Below, in pieces: positions 35,601 through 49,367 of a DNA stretch of 64,000 nucleotides. Source of the stretch: Terana coerulea. Its lineage: Eukaryota; Basidiomycota; Agaricomycetes; Polyporales; Phanerochaetaceae. Position numbers and translations under genes: made by a program. Location: positions 62,001-126,000 of the forward strand of contig JAKOGH010000776.1 of assembly GCA_024811115.1 (NCBI GenBank), read 5' to 3'. Position 1 is the first letter of the stretch. Each line of letters opens with the position of its first letter. The notes under the pieces are model-generated. The model did not search any database and was not told where the DNA came from. It saw only the letters and a list, made by a program, of their open reading frames with translations.

Positions 35601-36132
35601 GCAGCTGGAATATATCGGCGCACCCGATCGGAAGCACCTTGAGGGGCAGCTATCCTCGCTCGCACTTCGCCTCGTGCCCTTCACAATAATCCACACAAAG
35701 CCACAGGGTCTATGCGTAAGCTTTCCACACATTTATATGTGGCGTGTAGTGCGCAAGCTGATGGATGGCGCGCAGGTGCATAAGACCGATGAACTGCATA
35801 AGCTCAATGTGTGGACGGCCGAGCAGGATAAGGGCGCGACAATGCTAAGTGGCATGGGCGCGGACGACGCAGAGCTGAAGCAACTCCTCGGTACGCACTT
35901 CGCGCGCATCGTCACTGCCGTTTGGGGCAGTACCGACGCACCGCGGCCGCATGTTCCTGCGCCTGCGCCGCCGCCGACTCCATCTGTCACGCCGTCCAAG
36001 CCGAAATCTGGTGCTGCAGTGGGAAGCTCAAGCAAACGAGCTATCAGTCCTGGACAGGCGGAGCAGCATTTTCGTCGAAAAAGCAGAAGATGGCAGCCGT
36101 ATAATCCAAACGATGTTGTTGACTTGACTTAA
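32608..36132 (+). pseudogene. Ox5: decayed paralogue, iron ligands lost, stops and internal deletion
   Basis: Start 32608 (MSVPAAGQN...NIR), close to the first exon of Ox6 (MSVPNTNQR). The structure is recognisable throughout, but decay is visible. The microexon 33228-33245 gives HLN instead of HVD, and the distal His is Tyr (QYELRPITSGYR). TAG at 33449 replaces the Tyr of LAWYTD; TAA at 35191 and 35209 interrupt the Y.A..KQY helix. Near 35375 the text jumps from AHCAQHARQ to LVPELYSLGTRHRMLDTLAP, losing about 150 residues present in other copies. A further frame change lies near 33935. The 3' end is well kept: WTCSCKRCSSVRRK, DDAELKQLLG and the terminal NPNDVVDLT. Probably a pseudogene, although a truncated C-terminal product cannot be excluded. 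Confidence 0.75.
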
Positions 36133-36520
36133 CGGCAGAAGTTGTGTTGGCTGTTTGGCCAGTGATCAATGTCTGCCGGTGTAATTAATATTATCTATGT
36201 GAACTGTGCTTGTAATTCATGCATTATATGATTGTGAAATTGTGTTCTCGGTAATCCTTCGTCGGTGTCGAACTTCGAGTCGAAGGGCTTACGAACTTGT
36301 GCAGATTCGGATCGACGCTGCGCGAGCAGTCACGTCCGTCACAAAGGTACTGTGTCACAGCTCGGGCACACGCGAGGCTTGTCCGAAGGTCCAACGCGTT
36401 GCTAACGCCCTAGTCCTCCTCTCTTAACCCTCGACCATCACCTTTCCTACCTCTCGATATTGTCTCTCGTACTGGAATGATGACCTTCTAGAGTTCGAAG
36501 TCCCGCATCTATATAAAAGA
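36133..36520 (+). promoter_or_regulatory. Ox5-Ox6 intergenic region with Ox6 promoter module
   Basis: Contains GCGAGCAGTCAC at about 36323-36332, two more GTCAC boxes up to 36358, then GCTCGGGC and ACGCGTTGCTAACGCCC (to 36410), all 110-200 bp before the Ox6 start. The same ordered module, in reverse orientation, lies 130-215 bp before the Ox8 start. A TATATAAAA element (36510-36518) sits directly at the start codon. Confidence 0.55.
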
Positions 36521-39500
36521 ATGAGCGTACCAAACACAAATCAAAGAGTGGCGGTGCAGCCTGAAAATGCCGACGCGAAATTGGTAGATATTCGGGTAAG
36601 TCAGCCAGGACACATTCAAGTATTTGCGAGTTTTACTGAGGGTAGCACAGAAAGAGCTTGAAACTGCGCTCGGGGACAAGAGTGTTGAATCAAACTCCTC
36701 CTTTTCGTTCAAGAAGACCTACGACGACGCACCGAACCCTATACTGCACCTATCCGACCTCGGCGTCGTGGGCCTGCCACTCAGCTTACGAGATGCGGAA
36801 GCCATCAAAGGCAGGGCTATACAAGCCCCGTTTGGAATGGGAGAGCGGACTATGGTGGATACAAATGTGCGAGATGCATGGGAAATGGACGCGAAACTGG
36901 TACGTCGCATAGATGGGATATGTCTGGGATGGCCTCTGCTACTGTCTGCAGCGGGCAGGGCCTGGATAATGTCCATGCGAGTGCTGATTGAACATGCAGG
37001 TGACACTTCTGAACCCTGACTGGGGAGATTTCCTATCCCGCACCGTCGATAAAGTCTGCCAAACGCTCGGTGTCAATATACAAGCTAGCGCCCCCGCTGC
37101 GAGCTATACAAGCTCTTACTATACGAGACCGGATCTCAGTAAGTACCTCTCTCTTCTTCGCAAAAGATTGTTTTACAATGACCGGCCAGCTTTCTCCCGC
37201 ATGTCGAGTAAGCCTACCTACTTAACCCCATACGTCCACCGCCACTCAGCTACGCATTCAGCACAGAGAAGGCCGACGGCATGTTTGCCACAATCATTGT
37301 TGTCCTTCCATCGGCATACACCGGCGGCGCTGCGCACCTAACCCATGGCAATCTCTCTGCGGTGTACGATGCATCATCGACGAGTCAGGCGCGTACCACC
37401 GTGCTCGCTTGGTACACCGACGTCACGCACGAAATCAAACCTATTACGTCTGGCTACCGGCTCGCACTCTCGTACAACCTCATCCATACCACGCAAGCTC
37501 TCCGTCCCGTCCTTTCCACCAACGACCGCGTTCTCGAGCGGCTCGCGTATGTGCTACAAGCATGGAGAGACGACGAGACGGGCCGTAGCCCTGGAAAACT
37601 GATGTACCTGCTTGAACACGACTACTCGGAGGCGAACCTGAACGGCGGGGCGTTGAAAGGCGTAGACGCACATAGAGCCGCGCTTCTGGAAATTGTGGCA
37701 AAGGAGCACGACTTCGCGCTCGGCCTCGCGAATCTGCACTGCCACCTCATTGGCCCCGCGAACGACGAACAACAGTACTACCGCCGTCGAGACCCATACC
37801 GAGACGACTACGACGAGGACGAAGACGAAGAAGATGTTGATTTTCTGGATGTGCATGAGCGCGAGATGACGATAGAGCATTTCGTCGATTTAGCGGGACG
37901 GCTGATTGCGGACACGCTGGAGTATGATGAGAAGCTGGAGACGATCCCGGCTGATCTCACGGAGAGCATTCGAGGTGGCGAGTGTGACGATGAGCAGTAT
38001 GAGGGATACATGGGCAATGTGAGTGCAATTTTTGCGTATACACACTCCTTTACTAACATGACTCCCAAGGGCGCTGGGTCTCTCGAACGATGTAAGACGT
38101 GATACGGCTCTTTTAACTGTTCTTTTGCTAATCAAGGTTGACTTTTTGAGGGTATCGCCGCACTGTTCTCATCGTCTGGCCCAAGCGAAACGCCAACACC
38201 ATCCTCTATGCTGGCGAACCTGGCTTTCGTCGCGCATGCGAGGTGCTCACGACGGCGCTCAACAATAACCACGTTCCGAACCAAGCGGACCGCGACCTTG
38301 CAGGCTTCATTATCGCAAAGCAGGCCCTCGATAGCACGCAAGCAGTGCATATTGTTTGCAAGGCGGCATTCGAATGGGAGGACAGCGACCTGTGGGCGCG
38401 GGCCGTTGATACATGCTCAGCGCAACAGGGCGGCGTCCAGATGCTGAAGGCCGGCGATTTTTTGTATGCGTTGGAGAAGTTTGGGTGGGCGCGCGTGCAA
38501 GAGACGATCGCCATGGTGATGCAGCGCGACGCACACAACGCAACTCGGCTTGGATTCCTCGCTGAGCTCGAGCAGTGGCTCACGGACATTGCATCAGAGG
38601 GCGGAGGGCACGACGACCCTGCTCGGCGTGAAGAAAGGATTTGGGCAAATCAGCAGGACGAGAAAGGCGGCGATGACGGCGTCCATCTGGAGACTTCGAT
38701 GCGCGCATGGATAGGAACTCAAACGCTGGAGGTTTTGCGGACTCTCAGGAAGCCCGAGGTGTCCGAACACGACGCATTGCTCGCCGCTGCTAAAAAGAAT
38801 GGCGGTATCGCGTTCTTGGAAAGTAGGTCAGTGTCCGACTGGCGGCTGGGTTGTCGGTCTGTGTCTGATATACTATGCACTTTAGCATGCTTACGCAGCT
38901 CCTCCTTCTATCGGACTCCGCGTTCCTGCTGGACTTCGCTATTCAAGTCGCGACATGCCAAGACTTTCCCCAGTCTCCAGAGAAGCGTTCTGTCGTTGCT
39001 TCCCTTCTTTTACAGGCTATGGGAAAAGAAACCTTCTACGCACCCACACGTACTGTCCCAGTGCATTCGTTGTCCTTTGGTCAGTACTACGGCCAGAAAA
39101 GCCAACCTCTGCCCGCACAGCCGACCATCAACTATGTCGCTATCACACAGAAGTACATCTCCACGTGCCTCATCCTCGGGCACCCCGCACTCATGTCCGT
39201 ACTCATTGACCACGTCACGGACGTCGCGGCCCTGCCGGCGGAGGATCAGCAAGCGTGCGCGAGGGATGTGTTACTCCCTCTCGTTGCATACTGTGTCGAG
39301 CGCATGCGCACCAAACCGAGAGAAGGGCGTATTTTCGGCTTTGACAAGCTGCAGGAGACAGCAGTGCGATTGTATATGGACGGAATAGGCCCAAATCTCG
39401 CAAGTTTGACGAAACCTGTATTTGAAAAATTGCTGGATACGGTTGTGCTGAACGGGGATCCCAAGGCCTTTTATCGAGATGTAAGTGCGCTGATTCTATA

Positions 39501-40652
39501 TGTTTAAATATCACTCACCGGCGTTTGGATAGCGTTGTTCCTCGGCTTGAGTCAACGGACTTGTCCGAGTCCGCGCTATGGATCACTGTGAATGGCCTCA
39601 AAGAGCATCGGGCGCGTTTCGTCTTCCCCAAAGATTACCCCGGCCGCACGCTGGACTCCATTGCTCTCGCCTTCGCGCAGAAATATGTCTTGAAAGCGTC
39701 GTTGCACAACGTGGCACTAATCGTCTCCATTCTGAACTGGTGCATGGACTCTCAACTCCCAGATCTGTACCAGTCCGTTCTAGCACGGCTCACGGCGCCA
39801 CAATCCCATGAACAAACCCTACATCACCGCCGTCCTCATACCGCTGCTCCCTCACCTCCGTCAATGGGGTGCCAGGCGTGGTGTCCTCGACGCCCTTGCG
39901 CCGGCCTTCCAGAAAATCGCGCGCGTGGATCGACAGGGTGCTCGGGCCCGCGCCCGTCTCCGACGCAACGCTCGCCAAGCAAATAGGCAACCTCGCAAAG
40001 TGGGACTGTACGTGCCTCCAGTGCCGGAAGGTGTGCAAGTTCTGAAGGACGGCCAGTCGGAGAAGAGTCTGCGGCTGGAGCAGATTGCCCCGCACAACCG
40101 ACAGCATGTTGAGCATCAATTGGTCGCGCATGCGCGCGGCGTGGCGACGTACGAGGTGATTCGGTCGTCGCCCCAGGGGCTGCTCGTAAGTTCTACGGTC
40201 ATTTCTCAGATAGCCTCGAGCTGAAAATGAGCCATTGTCGTAGATCAGCAAGTCAGATCCGTACTTCAACCTCCTGCGCTGGAGAGCGGAGCAGCAGAAG
40301 GGTGTCGCGATGCTGAACACTATTGGCAACACGGGCGCCGAACGGCGACGGCTCCTGGAGCCGTACTACAACGAAATTGCGGCGAAAGATCAAGGGAGGC
40401 TCAAACGCTCGCATGCCGGCTACCTCTGTTGCTACGTCCGCTCCTCCCACCTCGGACCTCTCTAACCCTGCTTCCCAATATGGCGCGGATTTGGCCGCTC
40501 CTGGTGTACCGCCCTTCGCTGCAGAGAGCCCCGCAGGGCCAATCACTTCCGGGACTGCTGAGCCTGGTCCGGTAGGCGAGGCTGCGCAAAGGCCGACTAA
40601 GAAGAGGAAGATGATGTTTGTTGATGCTGATGACATTGTGGACTTGAGTTGA
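36521..40652 (+). CDS. Ox6: 2OG-Fe(II) dioxygenase paralogue, ligands intact, reference architecture
   Basis: Exons: 36521-36595 (MSVPNTNQR...DIR), 36651-36899 (APNPILHLSDLGVVGLPLS), 37000-37138, the 18-nt microexon 37190-37207 (FLPHV plus part of Asp), 37262-38018 (jelly roll; TEKADGMFATIIVVLPS, THEIKPITSGYRLALSYNL, KGVDAHRAALLEIVAKEH, EQYEGYMGN), 38070-38091 (22 nt), then 38151 to about 38825 and further exons. Late features: WDCTCLQC, IAPHNRQHVEHQL and the ending PTKKRKM...DDIVDLS. The predicted protein is roughly 1,000 residues and probably nuclear. Frame breaks are slippage-like: a C run one short at 37091, an extra C near 39806, one CG unit short near 39925, one C short near 40050. They suggest sequence error more than decay. 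Substrate unknown. Confidence 0.83.
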
Positions 40653-41075
40653 GCTTGTCTTTGGTTTTCTTTTCCATCACTTTTTAATGGTATGTAAGTT
40701 GTGTGTAGTAATGTAAATGCGGCTCGCAGGGCTGTATCGAAAGTTTGTGTAATCTCTTCTATAATATATTTCTCAGTTATATGTAGCAGCATTTCCATTT
40801 GGGCCTACACCAAGGAAGGCTTTGTCGGTCGAATTATGCTTGGAAGGTCACTTCCACGCGTACCGTCACATCCGTGACCTCGGTGCTCACAGTCACGCAC
40901 GCGTTACGCTGCAACTTGTTCCGCATCCACCACCATCACTTTAGGGCAAGTATTCAATCCGACGCGTCTCATCATAATACTCGTCGTGTATGTTTTTAAT
41001 TGGTTTATCTATAACATGTCTTGCTAATTTCAATTTTTACTACAGCATTGTACCTCCGAATCCAATCGTCTAAAG
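40653..41075 (+). promoter_or_regulatory. Ox7 upstream region with GTCAC cluster
   Basis: Four GTCAC/GTGAC boxes within about 55 bp (40846-40900), followed by ACGCGTTACGC, reminiscent of the Ox6 module. No gene otherwise. Confidence 0.5.
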
Positions 41076-44000
41076 ATGAACTCCTCGCCCGGGAGTAGCC
41101 TACCCGGGTCGCCAACACAGAGCTCTCCAGGGCTGAAAGAGGATGGTAGAAGCTCTGCAGATGTTCCAAGCAGGACCAACAGTGCTCGGTCTAGCCCAGA
41201 CCCATTCTCTGAAGCTGGTATTGAAAGCTGTAGCCCTTCGAAAATTAGGGTAGATCATAAATTTACTGCCTCTTTCAATTTCGGGGTATTGACAACGACA
41301 CAGGATGATTTGCAGAGCGTCCTTTCCGAAGCTCACTTTGCTTCGGCGTTCTACTTTCGTCGGTCGTATCCGGACGCTCCACACCCGGCTGTGACAGTAA
41401 CCTCTGCCAATGGCGCTGGTGTTCCTTTCTCTGCCTGGAAGGCGGAAGGGATAGCGTCAATTAGTACTCAGCTTCCTTCCACCACTACCCAATGGTCGCT
41501 GGAACCGTCTTCGGTTAGTTTGCATCGCAAAATTTACTGCGACCGGCGTGCTGACGCGCATGCAGGTATCATTTCTCAACCCAGACTGGACCACTTACGT
41601 TCAGGACATCTCAGAAGATGTCTGCCAAACGTTGGGTGTCGAATTTACTGTGGTCAAGCCCCAATGCCGACTGGACAAGGTGCTCCTGTGCGGGCCCTCA
41701 GGACCGTGAGCAAAATTTGTGCTACCCAACCTATCGTGACGAGCTGATATATGTTCTGTAGATCGCAAGCTGAGTTAAGGTTGAGAATGTTTTTCTTTAA
41801 TTTGCGTCATATAGCGCTATTTACCTTACACACTCTCAGGCTAACCCCCGAGGCCGGTCTCATCGCAAGAGTATTTGTAGTCTTGCCCTCAACATTCACC
41901 GGCGGCGAACTGCACCTGAAACTTGAACACGATGATGCGCCCGTGGTGCTTGATTACAGCAGCCACAGTGCCCACAGAACAACCGTGTTGGCATGGTACT
42001 CCGATATTACGGTCGAGATGAGGCCCATACATGGTGGTTACCGCCTCGCCCTGCTATACAATCTCATTCAGACGTCCGACGGTTTCGAGGCCACGTTCAC
42101 CGGCTCTCTCACATAGCATCAACCGTCTTGACCACATCATGCGAACCTGGAAGGCGGCCGCGATGGATGCACCGGTCAACCTTTTCTTCCTCTTGGATCA
42201 CCTGGACCTGGAAGTAGACCTGAAGCGAGAAGAAGGTTCCGATGCACCGGAAGGCAGTCTTTCGGAGCCACAGGCTGTTCCGAAGATCAATCTCCTACGG
42301 GGTGCCGACGCCAATAAAGTGGATACACTCAAGCTAGTCGCACAAAGGCACGAGTTTGGCCTCGGGTTCATCGATTTCAGCTTGGTGTGGTATTCCGGCA
42401 TGAAGAGAAGTCTCGAAGGCAGCTTAGGGTACGATGAAGGACCTAAGGAGGAGATGAAGCTTTCCAATTTCAAGACGTCGATGGAACCCTTTTTGCCGCC
42501 CCACTGGATGTCCCTTCAAATCTGGAGGAACAAGCTGCCAGACGAGGCCTCTATTCCCGCGAATATCGTCGATGCGATTGAGAAAGGTCCATATGCCAAA
42601 CAGAACTTTCTAACGGATGTACGTATCCCTAATCAGCTTTGCAGAGAGTGTATTAATTTGCTACTAGGACTCACGCTACGCCCGGAAGCGTATGGCCACT
42701 GTTATCTCACAACGTAGTTTTACTCACTCACACTTACTGCAGTCTTCAAGCGCACCTTGCTCGTTATTTGGCCTCCGCAGCACAACTTCCTCGTTCGTTA
42801 TAGTGGCAAACGCGGATTTCGCCAGGGTTGTATCGACCTCGAGAAGCAGGTCAACGACGCTACATCTACTAAAGCATTTGACCTCGCACACTGGATAGTG
42901 CGTCGAACCTTCTACCAGGGGCAAGCCGCTCAGGCGGTTTGTACACTTGCATGTCGACGCAAGGACGCTGGCTTGTGGACCAAAGGTTTTGAGCCGCATT
43001 CCAAGGAGTGGACGTGTGGTATAGAGGCGGTACCGGATGATTTGAAGCTCGTTGGGCTGAACACGTTTGGCTTTGAGATAGTACGACCGGGGTAAGCCGT
43101 TTGCAACTATTCGGAGTACTGCTTGCTAAGAAAACAAGTTTTGAGCTCATGTTGAAGCAAGACAAGCAGCTTGTGCCCAAACTGACGTTCCTTACCAGTT
43201 TGGAAAAATGGACCCAGGACCAGACTAGGCCTAATTTGCCCCCTGACTCGGACGTGGTACCCTGGATCGCAAAACAGAGACGAAAGATCATAACAGGACT
43301 GCAGAAGACACCTTCCACCAAGGAGTGTGTTGCTCTCGTCTCCACAGCACATGGAAACGGCGGGGTTCGTTGTCTCAAGAAGATGTGAGCTCGCTGGCTC
43401 CTTCGCTCATTACTATGTGGAGGCTGATGCTGGACAGCGTTGTGCCTAAGCTACTGAACCTGGCATTTGAAGACTCGCTCCTCGAAGTTGGCCTCGAAAT
43501 TTTCAACGACGCGTCCTTTCCCGCATCGCAAGAAAAGACGGATCTTGTCGCCAAACTCCTCACCACTTCCATTGCCAAGGGCAAATGCTTCAAGCGACAC
43601 ATGGTTTCCTGGGGCGCGCAACGACAGGACGGAGAAGTCAGTTGCGTGGAGGCGACACGCCGTTATGTCGACGTATGTCTCGCGGTCGGCTGCGCGGACT
43701 TGATGCCGAGCGTGCTTGACCGCGTCGCGAAGTCGACGAAAGGGCTTATGCCAAAGGAGGCGCATGAGCGCGGGCTGCAGGTCGTCCTCCCGCTCGTGGC
43801 GTATCTTGCGCGGCATCCGGACATCTCACGGACCCCTGCATACGCGAGGCTGAGGGAGTCAGCGGTACGGACTTGGATAGATCGGCTTGTCTACAGGATG
43901 GAGCGAAGCGCGAAAAGCAAGTCATTTGAGGATGCGTATGAGGGCCCACAGCTCGAGGCTTTGCTTGACGCTGTCATTGCCGACGGCAATCCAGACTTCT

Positions 44001-45019
44001 TCGCAAAGGAGTGAGTCTTAGTCGTGCTATTTATTTGTCGTCCTTCGATACTTACATTTTGAAGGATACATCCCAAGCTTCAATCTATGTCCTTCGCAGA
44101 ATCCGACTTGGGGACGATCGTCCAGTCCCTTCGCACCAGCCAGAAACGTTTTATATATCCTCAGGGCTACCACGGGCCAGTCGTGACATCGTTGATCGCG
44201 TCACTCGGTAAACGGTACGCTTCCATTGCGACGCTAGATGCACCATCCGGGATTATGAATGTCCTCAAGTGGTGCATGGCTGTAGCCATCCCGAACCTGT
44301 ACATGGTCGTTATCAAGCGCTTGACGGACTTAACCGTGCTCACGACTTCTTACGTCTCCGACACACTCTTCCCCCTGCTTCCTAACCTGAAGACATGGGC
44401 TATCGCACATGACCTGCTGGACTTGCTATTACCCACATTCCAGACCATCCTCATCGCGTGGGCCAACAAGGTTGCACTTACTCCTCCTGACCCGAACCCA
44501 GCGCTGGCGACGGAACTTGCCAACCTGCAGTCGTGGATATGCGCGTGCGAGGATTGCGCCGCCGTGCAGACGTTCCTCACCAGGAATACAAGTAGGACAC
44601 TCGAGCTCGAGCGGACCGGGTACGAGAAGAAGCACCTCGAGGACCACCTGCGCTTGTACGCGCGTACGCTGGCGACGAGCACGGTGCGGTGGACAACATG
44701 CTTGATACTACAGGTAAGGCCCTACGTGTTGTAGGTTGGAGTCTTCGCTCACGACACGACGTAGATCCACAAGACCGACCCGTTGTTCAATCCATTACTG
44801 TGGCAGACGAATAGAGTTCGCGGACGTCAAGTCTTTGCCAGTCTTGGGTCCGGCGACATTGACCTCCGGCATCTTTTGGGTCCAGAATACCCACGGGTGA
44901 TGTCAATCGTCAAAGGAGCGCAACATACGGATTCGAAGCCATTGCCGCAGAATATCGAAAGCACATCCTTCACGATTGGTGGCGAGAATGAACCTCCTGC
45001 GAAGAAAAGAAAAATATAA
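41076..45019 (+). CDS. Ox7: Ox paralogue without iron ligands (probable pseudoenzyme)
   Basis: Start 41076. Its first exon is the longest in the family, Ser/Pro-rich (MNSSPGSSLPGSPTQSS), ending KIR before a 5' intron with acceptor at DDLQSVL. The N-module is diverged (DAPHPAVTV). The HxD microexon has shrunk to 12 nt (41762-41773) and reads Q-A-E; the distal His is Val (TVEMRPIHGGYR), while the 2OG-binding Arg remains. The jelly-roll scaffold is kept (ARVFVVLPSTFTGGELHL, TTVLAWYSD). The C-terminal half is well preserved in long open exons: WICACEDCAAVQTFL, YEKKHLEDHL, DLRHLLGPEYPRVMS. It ends PPAKKRKI, a basic nuclear-type cluster with no DLT. One frame break near 42110. Long open exons without stops suggest a maintained non-catalytic protein. 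It converges on Ox8. Confidence 0.75.
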
Positions 45020-45223
45020 CGCTGGTATATCGGGTTCCCAGAGTTGCTGTATGTTGTCGGTTATAACGGCTTTTCCCAATTTCTTGTTGTAGGATTTAAG
45101 TGGAAGCAACATATTATGAGATGGTACTGTACATATGCTTAAGTAACAAAATCCTACGTTATTCAGATCCTACAATAAGCGTTTGAGTACACTGGATTAG
45201 AGCAGTAGCCGATGCACCATAAA

Positions 45224-48200
45224 TCATGTCAAGTCTATAATATTATCGGGGTTCACGGGCAGCATCTTCCGCTTCTTGGTCGGCCTTTGCACTGCCTCAC
45301 TGGAAGGGCGAGGTTGAGACGGTCCAGAGGTACTTGAACCTGCAAGGCTCCCCGCAGCTGGTGGCGGTTTCGCAGAAGTGGCCGTAGCGGCAGGAGCCGC
45401 TGCCAGTCCAACTGTTGACGTGGTACGCGCGGTGGCCGCGGCGGAGACGCGGGCATTCGACCCTCCGTTGATTTTTGCCACAATTTCAGCGTAGTATGGC
45501 TCAAGCAATCGCCGCCGTTCGGCATTGTCGCTACTGACACTGTTCAATATCCCAGCGCCCTTCTGCTGCTCTGCTCGCCAGCTCTGTAGTTTGAAATACG
45601 CGTCCGATTTGCTGACCTATACACGTGTTCTCAGTGAACATAAGTCCCGTACGAGACCGTCACACTCACAATGAGCCCCTGCGGCGACGACCGAATCAGC
45701 TCGTATGTCGCCACGCCGCGCGCATGTACGTCTAACTTCTGCTCGACATGTTTCCGCGTCGGCGCACCGATGCGGGACAATCGAATGCTCTTCCCGGACT
45801 GGCGGCCTTGTAGGAAGCCGCGCGCCTGCGTGCAAGACGCGCATGTGCAGTCCCACTTCGCGAGGTTGCCGATTTGGTTTGCGAACGTTGCATCAGGGGT
45901 GGGTGCGGGTCCTAACACCTTGTTGATCCAGGCGAGCAAAACCTTCTGGAACGCCGGTGCGAAGGTGTCAAGGATTCCATGCTCGATGCCCCATTGGCGA
46001 AGGTGGGGAGCAGCGGAACGAGGACGTTGGTGACGTATGTTTTGTTCGCGGCTTGGGACGCCGTAAATCGCGCGACAATCGACAGGTACAGGTCTGGCAG
46101 CTGAGCCTCCCTACACCAGTCGAGGACAGCGATAATCCCTGCAGGGCTTTGGAGGGAGGCCTTCGAAGCGTATTTGTGCGCGAAAACGAGAGCGATGGAG
46201 TCGAAGGTTCGGCCAGTGTAACCATCAGGGAAGACAAACCGGGCGCGGTGTTCATTGAGACCGTCGAAAACGACGCGAACGGCAGACTCGGACAAGTCTA
46301 CCGCTTCTAGCCGCGGCACAATACTGCCCATATCCCTATCAGAAACCGCGTCTATTGAGAGTAAGCCCACTCACATCTCAACGAAAACCTTGGGATCTCC
46401 GTTCACCACCACGGCGTCCAGCATCTTGTCGAAGTCGGCCTTCGTCAGCCCCGCGAGGTTTACGCTGATCCAGTCCAGGTACAACCGCGCTGCCGCCTCC
46501 TGGAGCTTCTCGAAGCCTGGAATGTGCCCCTCGTCAGGCCCAACGCGTAACCTCGCACAGTGCGCCGCGAGCGGGAGCAGCACGCCCTTCCCACACTCCT
46601 GCTGGTCCTTCGCCTCCAGAGTTGCAACGTCTGTAACGCGATCCACGACCGCGGATACGAGCGAAGTGTGCCCAAGTCTGATGCACGTGGAAACGTACTG
46701 CTGGGCGATGGCGGCATAGTCGACTTTGGGCGGCTGTGGCTGCGCTGGTGGTATGTGGTGTTGGTAGTACCGACCGAACGGTATTTTCTCTACGGGCGCA
46801 GGCGCTGCGGGCTGGAAGAATGTCGCCTTTTCGATGGCCTGCGCAAGAATTGATGAGACGACGACGGAGGTTTCTGGTGAATCCGGGAAGGCTTGGAAGG
46901 CGAAGACCTGCGTGGCGAAATCCAGAAGAAACCCAGAGTCGGCCAGAGGGAATAGCTGCGGAAGCATGCTTCCGTGCGTAGATTGTTAGACGTCGACTGT
47001 TCCGCTAACACTCTGCTCTAACACTCACCTGTCTTTCAAATACACAATACCGCCATTGGCCTTGGCGGCATCGAGCAGCACTACGTGCTCCGACTCCTCG
47101 GGCTTCTTGAGCGTGTGCAAGACTTCCTGCATCCGCCCCAATACCCACGCGCAAATCTCCGCCTTCAGCCTGTCTTTGCTGGCCTTGTTATCACCCCCGC
47201 ACGATCCTTCTGACCGTCATCATTCGGCTCTCCGTCCTTGTCTTTCTCATCCGCCCTCTTCCCGTCCTCAGGCACCATATTCACAAGCCACTTGTTCATC
47301 GAAACAAGGAATTCCAGCCTCGTTGCGTTGTGCTCGTCGCGCCGCATCACCGCCTCAAATGTCTCCCGTACTCGCTCCCACCCGAACGTCTCCATCGCCT
47401 CCAAGAACACGTCGTGCTTGAGCACTTGCAGGCCCAGCTGGACAGAGCATGCAGCGACAGCCCGCGTCCACAGCTCGCAATCCTCCCACTCAAGCGCCGC
47501 CTGGCAGACGACGTCCGCGGCGCAAGCGCTGTCGAAGGCATGCTTCGCGAGGATGAAATCCGTGAGGCCATGGTCTTCCTCGCTCGGTTCGTAGTCGTCG
47601 ATGCCGAGTGTGTTGTTGAGTACGTCGCATGCGCGGCGGAAGCCGGTCTCGCCGACATAGAGGATAGTGTTATTGTTACGTTTCGGCCATATAATGAGTA
47701 CGGTCCGGCGATACCCTGCGCAGAAATTGACAGTGATTAGAGAACGAGCGAGGAAGGGAGAAGTGAGTAGCCCTACACCGTTCAAGCTCGCCTGCGCCCT
47801 ATGTGATGTACTGATGAGTCAACCTTTCGTTCAACTCGAGGAGGCCGTATGCTTACGTTGCCCATGTACCCTTCATACTCTTGCTTATCGCACTTGCCCT
47901 TCTGAACGCTCTCCGTAAGGTCGATTGGGATCGTTTCTCTTTCATCGTACTCCAGCATCTCCGCAATCAACCTCCCTTCCAGGTCGACGAAGTGCTTGAT
48001 CGTCATCTCGTGCTCGTACACCTCCCGAAAATCAATGTCCTCGTCGTCATCGTTGTGGGAATAGTCGTCGTAGTACCGGTGGCTCCGGCGGTATTCACAT
48101 GAGCCGTCGTCGTCCGCCCCGCCTTTGAGGTGGCAATGCGCGTTCGCGAGGCCGAGCGCGAAGCCGTGCTGCTTCGCCAGGATCTCGAGCAGCGCGACCT

Positions 48201-49367
48201 TGTGTGCATCCGCACCCTTAAGCGCGCTACCACTCAGATTTGCCTGCGAGTACTGATGGTCAAGCAGATACATCAGCTTCTCTGGGCTGCTGCCGGTCGT
48301 GTTGTCGCGCCATGCGAGCAGAACCCGCCTAAGCCGCTCGAGTACACTGTTGTTGCTGGAGAGCGCAGGACGAAGAGCCTGTGTGGTGTGGATGAGGTTG
48401 TAGGACAGCGCGAGGCGGTAGCCGGAGGTGATGGGTTTGATTTCATGTTGGACGTCGGTGTACCAGGCAAGCACAGTCGTGTGCAGCTGACTGGTCGCAG
48501 AAGCATCATACACCGTGGAAAGGCCACTGTGAGCAAGGTGCGCGGCACCGCCGGTGTATGCAGACGGGAGGACGATGATGATGGTGGCGAACATACCGTC
48601 TGCCTTCTCTGTGCTGGGCAGTCGACTTAGCAGCAGCAGACGGAAAAGACGAAAGAGGTAGGCTTACTCAACGTGTGGGAGAAAGCTGCAGAGTACTGTC
48701 AGGACATTTCTTGAGTAGACGAAGGGAAAACGTACTGAGAACCGGTTTCGTATAGTAAAGCTTGTACAATTCGCAGCGGGGTGCACTGGCATGTATGTTG
48801 ACACCGAGCGTTTTGCACACTCCGTTGGCGATGCGCGAGACGAATTGCTTCCACTCGGGGTTCAAGAATGTCACCTGAATTTTGCTAATCAGCTTTCAGG
48901 TGGATAATACACCAGGCCAGTCTCACGTTGGGCCGAATGACGAAGGCGGCTGGACGGAGGTGATCCGAAGTGCAATGGAACATACCAATTTCGCATCCAT
49001 TTCCCATGTATCCCGCACATTGGTGTCCACCACTGTCCTTTCTCCCATTCCGAACGGAGCTTGTACAGCCTTGCTTTTTATGGCTTCTGCATCTCGTGAG
49101 CTGAGTGGTAAGCCAACGACGCCGAGGTCAGGAAATTGGAGTGCTGGATTCGGGGCGTCGGTGTATGTTTTCTGGAATGAAAATGAAGACTGGAAGTCGA
49201 CGCTCTTGTCTTTCAGTGCGTTATCAAAGTCTTTCTAGAATTACCCAAGTCAGACTCGCGTCCGAAGGAGTAAGTCGTAACTGGCTTACTCGTATATCCA
49301 AAGACTTTTCGTTGAGAGCCGCTGCAGGCAATGTCACCACACCTTGTCTCGGGCTTGATACGTTCAT
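45224..49367 (-). CDS. Ox8: 2OG-Fe(II) dioxygenase paralogue, ligands intact, full tail
   Basis: Start 49367 (MNVSSPRQG...DIR), then an N-module APNPALQFPDLGVVGLPLSS and QAPFGMGERTVVDTNVRDTW in the next exon. Microexon 48668-48685 gives FLPHV plus part of Asp. The main exon has TEKADGMFATIIIVLPS, QHEIKPITSGYRLALSYNL, KGADAHKVALLEILAKQH and CDKQEYEGYMGN. Later: DCELWTRAVAACSVQ, the SIVPRLEAVDLSES block, WDCTCASCTQARGFL, IGAPTRKHVEQKL and the ending PTKKRKMLPVNPDNIIDLT. It is closest to Ox6 in sequence, structure and promoter. One frame break near 48755 fits a T run one base short (CELYKLLLYETGS expected). Two exons (47165-47700 and 47780-48590) are long and open. Probably a nuclear dioxygenase; substrate unknown. 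Confidence 0.83.
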